Assembly: GCF_000725485.1 (NCBI RefSeq)
Contig: NZ_JOAG01000010.1
Coordinates: forward strand, 1 to 64,000
Length of the DNA stretch: 64,000 bases
Source: Nonomuraea candida
GTDB taxonomy: Bacteria; Actinomycetota; Actinomycetes; Streptosporangiales; Streptosporangiaceae
Direction of reading: 5' to 3'
In this document: positions 54,715 to 62,231 of the stretch, in pieces
How positions within the stretch are numbered: position 1 is the stretch's first letter
Layout of the letters: every line of letters begins with the position of its first letter
Notes under the pieces: model-generated
Told to the model about the DNA's origin: nothing
Database searches by the model: none
The model's input: the letters and a program-made list of their open reading frames with translations, nothing else
Translations under genes and position numbers: made by a program

Positions 54715-56616
54715 ATGCCCCCCACACGTGGCCGCCCCATCGCGCTGAAACTGCTCATCCTCCTGCTCGTGCCCCTGCTGTCCCTGGTCGGGCTGTGGGC
54801 GTTCGCGGCGAGCCTGACCGGCGGCGACGGCCTCCGCCTGCTGGAGATCGACAACCTGGCCACCAACCTGGCCGACCCGTCGGAGCGGGTCACCGTCGAG
54901 CTGCAGAACGAACGGCTGGCCTCGGTGGAGTTCCTGGTGACCGGGCAGGGCGCGGACGCGATGGCCAGGCGGCGCGGCCAGACCGACCGGGCCGTGCAGA
55001 CGTTCCGCACGCGGGCGGCGAGCCTGCGCGAGGTGTCGCCCGAGATGACCGCGCAGCTCAACGCGCTGAACGTCAAGCTCGACCAGCTCGCCGACGTGCG
55101 CCGCGAGGTGGACGCCACCCTCGTCACGCCGCTCGACGTCATCGACGGCTACAGCCAGATCGTGGACGCCTCCTTCCGCCTGTACGACGCCATGGTCCTG
55201 GTGCCCGACATGGCCATGTACCAGCAGGCCAGGGCGATCACCACGCTCGGCGAGGCCAAGGACCTGCTGTCCAGGGAGCGGGCGCTGATCGCGATCGTGC
55301 TGGCCAGGGGCCGGGTCGAGCAGCGCGAGCGCGAGTCGTTCACCGGCATGGTGGCGACCCGGCGGCTGCTGTTCTCCCAGGCGCTGTCGCACCTGGACGG
55401 CGAGCTGCGCGGGCCGTACGAGAAGCTCGCCTACTCGCCTGTCTACAAGGAGTTCCTGGAGGCCGAGGACGCGATCAAGGGGCAGGCGGCGGCCAACGGG
55501 CTGCCCGCCAGCGCCGCCACCTGGCCCATCGACGGCGAGAACCTCTGGGCCGCCGTCGAGAGCGCCCAGGCGCTGGCCGTCAAGGGCATCAGGGAGCGGG
55601 TGACGCCGGCGGCCGTCGGCATGTTCGTCAAGATCGGCGTGGCGGGCGGCGTCGGCCTGGTCGCCGTCGTCGCCTCCGTCCTGCTCTCGCTGCGCTTCCG
55701 CCGGCGCCTGGTGCGCGAGCTGGCGGGCCTGCGCGACGCGGCCACCGAGCTGGCCGAGGTGCGGCTGGCGGGGCTGGTCGAGCGGCTGCGCACCAACACC
55801 GCGCCGCCCACCGCCGCCGAGCTGGCGCCGCTGGAGGTCAAGACGCACACCGCCGAGGTGCGCGACATCGTGCACGCCTTCAACGAGGTGCAGTCCACCG
55901 CCGTCGAGGCCGCCGTGAGCCAGGCCCGGCTGCGCCACGGCGTCAACCAGGTCTTCGTGAACCTGGCCAGGCGCAACCAGTCGCTGCTGCACCGGCAGCT
56001 CCTCCAGCTCGACGGCATGGAGCGGGCCACGGAGGCGCCCGAGCAGCTCGCGGACCTGTTCAAGCTCGACCACCTCACCACCCGCATGCGCCGGCACGCG
56101 GAGAGCCTCATCATCCTGTCCGACCAGGCGCCCGGCCGCGGCTGGCGCAACCCGGTGCCCATCCTCGACGTGCTGCGCGCCGCCGTGGCCGAGGTGGAGG
56201 AGTACGAGCGCGTGGAGGTGCTCACGCCGCCGCCCGTCGCCCTGGTGGGCTCCGCGGTCACCGACGTGGCCCACCTGATGGCCGAGCTGATCGAGAACGC
56301 CACCCTCTTCTCGCCGCCCCTGACCCGGGTGGACGTGCGCAGCCACGCCTCCCCCCACGGCCTGGTCGTGGAGGTGGAGGATCGCGGCCTCGGGCTGCCC
56401 CGGGCCGAGCTGGACGAGCTGAACGACCGGCTGACGCGTACGCCCGAGTTCGACCTCGCGCACAGCGACCAGCTCGGGTTGTTCGTGGTCGCCAAGCTGG
56501 CCGCCAGGCACGACATCAAGGTCGCCCTGGTGCCCTCGCCGTACGGCGGCCTGACCGCCACCGTCGCCCTGCCCGCGGCCCTGCTGTCCGACCAGCCCGC
56601 CCTGGCCGGCAGGTGA
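54715..56616 (+). CDS. Conservon-type (CvnA-like) sensor histidine kinase with nitrate-sensor-like extracellular domain
   Basis: This 633-residue kinase has a membrane helix (about 10-33), an extracytoplasmic helical sensor domain (about 40-295, NIT-like), a second helix (about 297-320) and a HAMP-like linker. A dimerisation segment (VFVNLARRNQSLLHRQL...LFKLDHLTTRMRRHAESL) and an HATPase_c domain with ELIENATLFSPP and GLGLPRAELDELN follow. CvnA proteins normally head an operon with roadblock, DUF742 and GTPase genes; none of these is present here, so this is an orphan. ATG 54697 is an alternative start. Confidence 0.88.
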   Translation: MPPTRGRPIALKLLILLLVPLLSLVGLWAFAASLTGGDGLRLLEIDNLATNLADPSERVTVELQNERLASVEFLVTGQGADAMARRRGQTDRAVQTFRTRAASLREVSPEMTAQLNALNVKLDQLADVRREVDATLVTPLDVIDGYSQIVDASFRLYDAMVLVPDMAMYQQARAITTLGEAKDLLSRERALIAIVLARGRVEQRERESFTGMVATRRLLFSQALSHLDGELRGPYEKLAYSPVYKEFLEAEDAIKGQAAANGLPASAATWPIDGENLWAAVESAQALAVKGIRERVTPAAVGMFVKIGVAGGVGLVAVVASVLLSLRFRRRLVRELAGLRDAATELAEVRLAGLVERLRTNTAPPTAAELAPLEVKTHTAEVRDIVHAFNEVQSTAVEAAVSQARLRHGVNQVFVNLARRNQSLLHRQLLQLDGMERATEAPEQLADLFKLDHLTTRMRRHAESLIILSDQAPGRGWRNPVPILDVLRAAVAEVEEYERVEVLTPPPVALVGSAVTDVAHLMAELIENATLFSPPLTRVDVRSHASPHGLVVEVEDRGLGLPRAELDELNDRLTRTPEFDLAHSDQLGLFVVAKLAARHDIKVALVPSPYGGLTATVALPAALLSDQPALAGR

Positions 56617-56635
56617 TCTCCCGGCGCGCGGGAGG

Positions 56636-57121
56636 TCAGGTGTCGTGGCCCTTCGGCGCGGGCCTGGCGGGCGGGAGGTAGGTCAGCCCGCCGGACGCAC
56701 GCGCCGCCGCCGAGGCCAGCAGCCGCTCGTGCACGTTGCCCGCCAGCAGCCGCCGGGCCTCCTCGAAGGTGAAGAAGCCGTAGTCGTCGAGCTCCTCGGC
56801 CTGCAGCCTGATCGGCGTGCCGGAGTGGACCTCGCCGCAGTCGAACATGAACGTGACCACCGGATAGGGCACGTGCGACAGCCCGTCGACCCAGCTCACG
56901 CTCAGCAGCCTGCCGACCTCGACCGAGAGCCCGACCTCCTCGGTCACCTCCCTGGCGCACGCCTGCGCGGGATGCTCCCCCACGTCGATCATGCCGCCCG
57001 GGAACGACCAGTGCTCCCGGTAGTTGGGGTCGACCAGGAGCACCCGGCCTCGCTCGTCGGTGATGAACGCCGACGCCCCCGTGATCACGCGATTGACCGT
57101 GGTCCAGAAATCATCGCTCAC
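56636..57121 (-). CDS. NUDIX hydrolase
   Basis: This 161-residue protein has a complete Nudix box (GGMIDVGEHPAQACAREVTEEVGL pattern, GX5EX7REUXEEXGU) at about residues 42-65. It hydrolyses a nucleoside diphosphate linked to another group; the substrate is not predictable. The GTG start has a -10-like CATAGT about 7 bases upstream and no ribosome binding site, so the message is probably leaderless. Confidence 0.92.
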   Translation of the reverse strand: MSDDFWTTVNRVITGASAFITDERGRVLLVDPNYREHWSFPGGMIDVGEHPAQACAREVTEEVGLSVEVGRLLSVSWVDGLSHVPYPVVTFMFDCGEVHSGTPIRLQAEELDDYGFFTFEEARRLLAGNVHERLLASAAARASGGLTYLPPARPAPKGHDT

Positions 57122-57128
57122 ACAGGCA

Positions 57129-58106
57129 CTATGGCAGAACCTGCAGCAGCGCCTGCTTCTTCGCCTGTGCGGGCTCCGCGATCCGCTGCGCCTCCTTGCC
57201 CGACCGGTCGAGCACGACCAGCGTGTGGTGCGCGGCGCCCGCCACCCGTACGACCATGCGCCCGTCGGCCAGGTGGAGCGCCCCGAGCAGCCGGCCCTTC
57301 ACCGCCGGCGTCCGCCGCTTGCCCGTCACCACGTCGAGCACGACCGGCTTGAACGCGGTGGGCCAGGTGCCGTCGCCCAGGATGTCGGGGTCGGCGGGGA
57401 AGCCCACGACGGCGGTGCGCCCGTCCGGCGACAGGCTCTGCACGTGGGTGATCCACTTGACGCCCTTGGCCCGCGCCGCCTTGCCCGTCTTGACGTCGAG
57501 CCGGTAGAGCGCGTCGGCCTCCCCGGTGTATCCCGCCACGTACCGGCCGCCGGCCGACCAGGCCAGGTGGCACACGCCCGGCGACCTGCCCAGCTTGCGC
57601 GGCGCTGCGCTGCCGTCGGCCCTGACGGCCATGATCGTGTCGTCGCCCTGCGGGTAGGCCACCCGCGCGGAGTCGGCGGACCAGACCGGGGTCAGGCACG
57701 GCGTGCCGCCCCGCAGCCCGCTGACGATCGTGGTGGTCCTGCCGCCCTGGCTGACCTGGAGCCGGCCGCTCTGCGTCACCCAGGCCGCCTTCCTCCCGTC
57801 GGGCGAGACGGTGTACTGCGCCATGGAGCGGGACCTGACGAGCGTGTGCCACCGGCCGTCCTCGTACCGGCTGAGCCGGTCACCGGCGGCGGTGGCGTAG
57901 ACGGCGGCGCCGGACAGCGGGGGCGGCGCGGCCTCGGGGGACGAAGGGGCCGCCGCCGACGCGGGCGCGGCGGACGCGGACGCGGACGCGAGCGTGGCGG
58001 ACGCGGACGCGTCCGCGGTGGAGGCGAACGCGGGCGCGGCGGACGCGGAGGCCACCAGAGCGGTGGCGGCGCCGAGTGCGACTCCCGCCGCAAGACGAAT
58101 CTTCAT
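57129..58106 (-). CDS. Secreted beta-propeller (TolB/WD40-like) protein
   Basis: This 325-residue protein has a signal peptide (MKIRLAAGVALGAATALVASASAAPAFA, cut after AFA) and an Ala/Ser-rich linker (about 30-60). It then has repeated blades with SPDGRKAAWV, SADSARVAY, SAGGRYVAGY and SPDGRTAVVG, the TolB-like blade pattern. Two cysteines (in TPCLTP and GVCHLAW) could pair outside the cell. No catalytic motif is seen. The start is ATG 58106 or the in-frame ATG 58115. Confidence 0.8.
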   Translation of the reverse strand: MKIRLAAGVALGAATALVASASAAPAFASTADASASATLASASASAAPASAAAPSSPEAAPPPLSGAAVYATAAGDRLSRYEDGRWHTLVRSRSMAQYTVSPDGRKAAWVTQSGRLQVSQGGRTTTIVSGLRGGTPCLTPVWSADSARVAYPQGDDTIMAVRADGSAAPRKLGRSPGVCHLAWSAGGRYVAGYTGEADALYRLDVKTGKAARAKGVKWITHVQSLSPDGRTAVVGFPADPDILGDGTWPTAFKPVVLDVVTGKRRTPAVKGRLLGALHLADGRMVVRVAGAAHHTLVVLDRSGKEAQRIAEPAQAKKQALLQVLP

Positions 58107-58153
58107 GACCAGCATGGTGCCCGACCCGATCGCCCGGATCGGGCCACGGCGCG

Positions 58154-58894
58154 CTACAGGCGCACGAAGGGCTCGCTGAAGTGGGAGGTCGCGAGGATCG
58201 CCCGCTCGGCCTTGAGCGCGGCGAGCACCTCGGCACGGCTGCGCGCGGCCGTCTCGGGGTCGTCGTCGTAGAGGTAGCGGATGCTCGGGTCGTCCACCTG
58301 CACCGGGTGGTGGACCAGGTCGCCGGTGAGGGCCACCTCGCCGACCCTGACGATCTGGTGGCCGGGGGTGTGCCCGGGAGCCAGGTGCACGCGCACGCCG
58401 GGTGCCGCCTCCGCGTCGCCCTCGACGACGTGGAGCTGCCCCTTGATGACGGAGACGACCTCGTCGAGCACCGGCCCGCCGACGGCGTCCAGCTCCGCCC
58501 GCTGGACGACGTGCTGGGCGTTCTCGAACAGCGGTCGGCCGCCGGCGACCGCGCCGGAGACGTGGTCGCTGTGCAGGTGGGTGAGGACGACGGTGCCGAT
58601 CTCGGCGGGCGCGACGCCCACGGCGGCCAGCTCGGCCGCCAGCGTGCCCGGGACCGGGGCCCAGCTCGACGCGGGCGAGTCCGCGGCGCCGACGCCGGTG
58701 TCGACCAGGGTCAGCCGGTCCGCGGCGTCGCGGACGAGATAGCAGTGGAAGTGCAGGACCCAGGGCTCGTCGGGGAGCCCGGACCCGGCGAACATCTCCG
58801 CCGACGGGCGGCTCAGCGCGGGCCCCATGGGGCCCACGGCGTCGCAGAGCGGCGTGACTTCGACGCCGGAAACGGTGAGCGGTCGGTGTGGCAC
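58154..58894 (-). CDS. MBL-fold metallohydrolase
   Basis: This 246-residue metallo-beta-lactamase-fold enzyme has the metal motif HLHSDHVSG (about residues 104-112), later ligands in PGHTPGH and TGDLVHH and a final His in ATSHFSEP. The layout matches lactonase-like or quorum-quenching-type hydrolases, but the substrate is unknown. GTG 58894 lies 6 bases after TAGTCT, a -10-like box contained in a 26-bp repeat array, so transcription is probably leaderless. Confidence 0.9.
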   Translation of the reverse strand: MPHRPLTVSGVEVTPLCDAVGPMGPALSRPSAEMFAGSGLPDEPWVLHFHCYLVRDAADRLTLVDTGVGAADSPASSWAPVPGTLAAELAAVGVAPAEIGTVVLTHLHSDHVSGAVAGGRPLFENAQHVVQRAELDAVGGPVLDEVVSVIKGQLHVVEGDAEAAPGVRVHLAPGHTPGHQIVRVGEVALTGDLVHHPVQVDDPSIRYLYDDDPETAARSRAEVLAALKAERAILATSHFSEPFVRL

Positions 58895-58898
58895 CCGA

Positions 58899-59013
58899 CA
58901 AGACTAGGCGGCCGTGGCAGCCGGCAAGGCCAGGCGGCCGTGGCAGCCGGCAAGACTAGGCGGCCGTGGCACCTGGGCAAGGGCAGGCGGCCGTGGCAGC
59001 CGGCAAGGCTAGG
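58899..59013. repeat. 26-bp tandem repeat array between the MBL and zinc-ribbon genes
   Basis: About 4.5 copies of CAAGRCYAGGCGGCCGTGGCAGCCGG lie here. The rightmost partial copy includes the stop of the zinc-ribbon gene and the leftmost includes the -10-like TAGTCT of the MBL gene (minus strand), so several units carry a similar box. Confidence 0.88.
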
Positions 59014-59152
59014 CGGCCACCGGCTGGCGCGGAACGTACTCGTTCTCGAGGTCGGCGGCGTACACGGCGCGGCGGCAGTTCGCGCACCGGTACATGATCG
59101 GGCCCTCGTCCAGCTCGTGGTGGCACCGCGGGCAGCGGTTGACGGTCTTCAT
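59009..59152 (-). CDS. Small zinc-ribbon protein (47 residues)
   Basis: This is a short gene with CPRC (residues 7-10) and CANC (about 26-29), the two CxxC knuckles of a zinc ribbon, followed by RRAVYAADLENEYVPR. GGGGGAG lies 4 bases before the ATG, so translation is well supported. Function is unknown. It may be an RNA- or protein-binding accessory, and its stop codon lies in the first unit of the 26-bp repeat array. Confidence 0.82.
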   Translation of the reverse strand: MKTVNRCPRCHHELDEGPIMYRCANCRRAVYAADLENEYVPRQPVAA

Positions 59153-59396
59153 GGTGCTCCCCCAAGGAGATCTAGCGGTGTTCGATCCTCATGGAACCCT
59201 CACCGAGTTGCAGGGGCCCTGCATGCCACTTGACACCATGACGCTGCATCGGTGGGGGTTCTGTGTCGCCCGGCACACCGTGCGCGGTAATTTTCCTCGC
59301 AACACGTCGCCGAGAAGAACATTGTCACGTCTCCTGTCCCGCAGGGGCGGGTGGAAACACGAGAACAGCCCAGGAATAGCCCAAGAGGGCTAGGTG

Positions 59397-59424
59397 TTGT
59401 ATGGGTCAGATCGTGTGGTAGCTT
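59397..59424 (+). promoter_or_regulatory. Probable rho promoter
   Basis: TTGTAT (59397-59402) and TAGCTT (59419-59424) are separated by 16 bp, about 155 bp before the Rho gene. The leader that follows is C/U-rich near 59500-59530 (ctctcttctctcttc), the kind of sequence Rho itself binds. Nothing was recognised in 59160-59390. Confidence 0.55.
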
Positions 59425-59578
59425 GCCACCGAGCGTCGAGCTCCAGCTCCGCTTGATCTCCAGAGAACGGTCCGTCCCTCGCTCTTGAGCCGGGGAAACG
59501 ACCTCTCTTCTCTCTTCATCGTCTTCGCGACCGGCGTGACGTGCGCGTCCCGGCCGCTTCTCCCTCAAGGGGCTCAAC

Positions 59579-60691
59579 ATGACTGTGCAAACTCCCACCA
59601 TTCCGCGGCAGCGTGCCGCATCCGACCAGATCCACCACGTCAGCGGCCTGCTGGACGTCCACGACAAGGCGGCGATCCTGCGGGCGGGCCACCTGCCGGG
59701 CCCGGGCGACGTGCGCCTGCCCCCCGAGCGGCTGCGCCAGTACGACCTGCGTCCCGGCGACCACGTCACCGCCTCCTTCGCCGGCAACAGGCTCGTGGAC
59801 GTGCACGCGGTCAACGGCAGTGCCGAGTGGCGCGGGCGGCCCCGGTTCGGGGAGCTGACGCCCGTACATCCGGCCGAGCGGCTCGTCCTGGAGACCCCGG
59901 CGCTGAGCACGCGCGTCATCGACCTGTTCGCGCCCATCGGCAAGGGCCAGCGCGGCCTCATCGTCGCGCCGCCCAAGGCCGGCAAGACCATGGTGCTGCA
60001 GGCGCTGGCCGCCGGCATCACCGCCAACCACCCCGAAGTGCACCTCATGGTGGTCCTGGTGGGCGAGCGGCCCGAGGAGGTCACCGAGATGCGCGCCAGC
60101 ATCCGGGGCGAGATCTTCTCCTCCACCTTCGACCACCCGGACCGCGACCACGCCGCCGTCGCCGAGCTGGCCCTCGAGCGCGCCAAGCGCCTCGTGGAGG
60201 CCGGCCGGGACGTGGTGCTGCTGCTCGACTCGCTGACCCGGCTGGGCCGGGCCTACAACAACCTGGCGCCGGCCGGCGGACGGGTGCTCACGGGCGGCAT
60301 CGACGCCCGCGCCCTGTACCCGCCCAAGCGCTTCTTCGGCGCCGCCCGCAACGTGGAGGGCGGCGGCTCCCTCACCATCCTCGCCACCGCCCTGGTGGAC
60401 ACCGGCTCCCGGATGGACAACAGCCTGTACGAGGAGTTCAAGGGCACCGGCAACATGGAGCTGCACCTGGTCCGCGAACTGGCGGAGCGCCGCCTGTTCC
60501 CCGCCGTGGACCTCGACGCCTCCGGAACGCGCCGCGAGGAGCTCCTGCTGCCGGCCCAGGACCTTCAGGTGCTGTGGCGGCTGCGCCGCACGCTCACCAC
60601 GTTGGAGAAGCACAAGGCCCTCGAACTCCTCAGGGACAAACTCCGCGCCACCCCCACCAACGCCGCCTTCCTCGCCGAAGCCGCCAGCTGA
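59579..60691 (+). CDS. rho: Short transcription termination factor Rho paralog
   Basis: This 370-residue Rho has an OB-fold RNA-binding region (about 15-95; [13 protein letters not shown] replaces the usual GFGFLR/NYAFVR-type RNA motif) and a RecA-like ATPase with Walker A PPKAGKT (about 140) and [14 protein letters not shown]. It also has the Q-loop region [15 protein letters not shown], the R-loop [14 protein letters not shown] and an arginine-finger segment. The main actinobacterial Rho is usually about 600-700 residues with a long N-terminal extension; this one lacks it and is probably an extra copy. AAGGGG precedes the ATG. Confidence 0.88.
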   Translation: MTVQTPTIPRQRAASDQIHHVSGLLDVHDKAAILRAGHLPGPGDVRLPPERLRQYDLRPGDHVTASFAGNRLVDVHAVNGSAEWRGRPRFGELTPVHPAERLVLETPALSTRVIDLFAPIGKGQRGLIVAPPKAGKTMVLQALAAGITANHPEVHLMVVLVGERPEEVTEMRASIRGEIFSSTFDHPDRDHAAVAELALERAKRLVEAGRDVVLLLDSLTRLGRAYNNLAPAGGRVLTGGIDARALYPPKRFFGAARNVEGGGSLTILATALVDTGSRMDNSLYEEFKGTGNMELHLVRELAERRLFPAVDLDASGTRREELLLPAQDLQVLWRLRRTLTTLEKHKALELLRDKLRATPTNAAFLAEAAS

Positions 60692-60858
60692 TCCCCCAGC
60701 CCCCGGCCTCCACGCGCGCCGCGACGGCGAGAAGCCGCACGGACGCCCGGCACGACGCGGACGGCGCCGGCGCACCAGAATGAACGCCTCGGACGCACAC
60801 CAGAAGTGGGGCTCCTCACCCGCACACCGGAGCGTGGCTCCTCACCGGCACCGCGAGC

Positions 60859-61001
60859 GGGCGCCTCGGACACACCCGATCAGGTGCCTCGGACGCACCC
60901 GAGCGAGCGACTCGGACGCACACGTGAGTGAGCGCCTCGGCGCACACGCGAGTGAGCGCCCAGGACGCACGAGCGAGTGGGCGCCTCGGACGTGCACGAG
61001 A
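60859..61001. repeat. Degenerate ~25-bp tandem repeats before the RlmA-type gene
   Basis: About six diverged copies of a GCGCCTCGGACGCACACGAGTGAGC-like unit fill the sequence up to the start codon. The frame stays open through them (Arg/His/Ala-rich) but shows no protein-like conservation. The 60692-60858 stretch holds nothing recognised. Confidence 0.7.
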
Positions 61002-61010
61002 ATGGGCCGC

Positions 61011-62069
61011 ATGCTGGCTGACATCGTCGAATATCTCATCTGTCCCGTCTGCCGAGCCGACCTGCGACTGCACGGCGGCGTCGTGCGGTGTGCGGGCGGG
61101 CATGCCTTCGACGTGGCCAAGCAGGGTTACGTGAGCCTGCTCGTCGGCTCCAGGCCCCCGGGCACCGCCGACAGCGCCGAGATGGTGGCCGCCAGGGCCG
61201 CGTTCCTCGACGCCGGCCACTACGCCCCGCTGGCGGAAGCTGTGGCGGATGCGGTGGCGGAAGCTGTGGCGGATGCGGTGGGGGATGGGGTGCGGGCGCA
61301 CATCCGGGGTGAGAACGTTCCACAAAAACGTGAGTCCTCCACCGAAACGAATGACGGCGCGGAGTTGAGGGCGTACCGTGGGGCGGGAGTGGAGGCCGGT
61401 TACGGCCTGGACCCGCAGGGGGCCGGGCGGCAGCCGGAAATCGTCGAGGGTCGCGGCGCGGCGGGCAGGGCCGGGCCGGTGATCGTCGACGCGGGCGCGG
61501 GCACCGGGCACTACCTGGCGGGCGCGCTCGACGTGATCAACGATGGCATCGGGATGGCGTTCGATGTGTCGAAGCACGCTGTACGCCGGGCGGCGCGGGT
61601 GCATCCCAGGGCGGGGGCGTTCGTGGCCGACGTGTGGCGCCCGCTTCCGATCAGGAGCGGGGTGGCCGACGTGGTGATCGACGTCTTCGCGCCCAGGAAC
61701 GGGCCGGAGTTCCGGCGGATCCTGCGGCCGGGCGGCGTGGCCGTGGTCGTCACGCCCGCGCCCCGGCATCTCAGCCCGCTGGTGGAGGAGCTGGGGCTGC
61801 TCTCCGTGGACGAGGAGAAGGAGCGCAGGGTGGCCCGCAGCCTGGAGGGGTTCACCGAGACCGGGCGGCGCTCGATCGAGTTCGAGATGGAGCTGGCACA
61901 TGGCGACATCGCCCAGGTCGTCGGGATGGGCCCGAGCGCGTGGCACCACGACCCGGCCACGCTCGATGGGCGAATCGCGGCGTTTGTCTCCCGGAATGTC
62001 GCGAAAAAGCAGCAAAAAGTAGTAACGCGTGCGGCGTTTCATCTGTCTACCTTCGCGCCGACATCCTGA
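61011..62069 (+). CDS. 23S rRNA guanine-N1 methyltransferase, RlmA/TlrB family
   Basis: This 352-residue protein has an N-terminal zinc domain CPVC...C (ICPVCRADLRL, VRCAGGHAFDVAKQGYV) and a Rossmann domain with IVDAGAGTGHYL and FDVSKHAVRRAARVHP. RlmA enzymes methylate G745 or G748 in 23S rRNA; TlrB-type copies give macrolide resistance. About 60-70 extra residues lie between the zinc and SAM domains (about 75-145), encoded partly by a duplicated 24-bp unit. ATG 61011 is chosen over in-frame upstream starts because the upstream residues are repeat-derived. Confidence 0.88.
   Translation: MLADIVEYLICPVCRADLRLHGGVVRCAGGHAFDVAKQGYVSLLVGSRPPGTADSAEMVAARAAFLDAGHYAPLAEAVADAVAEAVADAVGDGVRAHIRGENVPQKRESSTETNDGAELRAYRGAGVEAGYGLDPQGAGRQPEIVEGRGAAGRAGPVIVDAGAGTGHYLAGALDVINDGIGMAFDVSKHAVRRAARVHPRAGAFVADVWRPLPIRSGVADVVIDVFAPRNGPEFRRILRPGGVAVVVTPAPRHLSPLVEELGLLSVDEEKERRVARSLEGFTETGRRSIEFEMELAHGDIAQVVGMGPSAWHHDPATLDGRIAAFVSRNVAKKQQKVVTRAAFHLSTFAPTS
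61227..61274. repeat. 24-bp duplication inside the RlmA-type gene
   Basis: Two copies of a gcggaagctgtggcggatgc-type unit encode an AEAVADAV repeat in the insertion between the zinc and methyltransferase domains. Confidence 0.75.
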
Positions 62070-62074
62070 TCAAG

Positions 62075-62092
62075 ACCCGTTCCTTGACGGGT
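62075..62092 (+). terminator. Short hairpin after the RlmA-type gene
   Basis: ACCCGT/ACGGGT arms with a 6-base loop start 5 bp after the stop. There is no T-run, so it would be a weak terminator at most. Confidence 0.35.
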
Positions 62093-62231
62093 AGCTGCGA
62101 CTGGTGTTACTGATGGGGCATTTAGTCCGAAATTCCCCCACATTCTCGGAGTATTTCCCCGGCGTAGGCGCAATACTGGACGGCATCCCTCGCCCCGAGG
62201 CGCGGGACATCAGAGGGAGGGGGCGCGCCGG

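Noticed and set aside
58899..61001. The two tandem repeat regions as CRISPR arrays
   Set aside because: The units abut without unique spacers and no cas genes are nearby.
60780..61010. N-terminal extension of the RlmA-type gene through the repeats
   Set aside because: The extra 77 residues are Arg/His-rich repeat translation with no ribosome binding site; the zinc domain starts right after ATG 61011.
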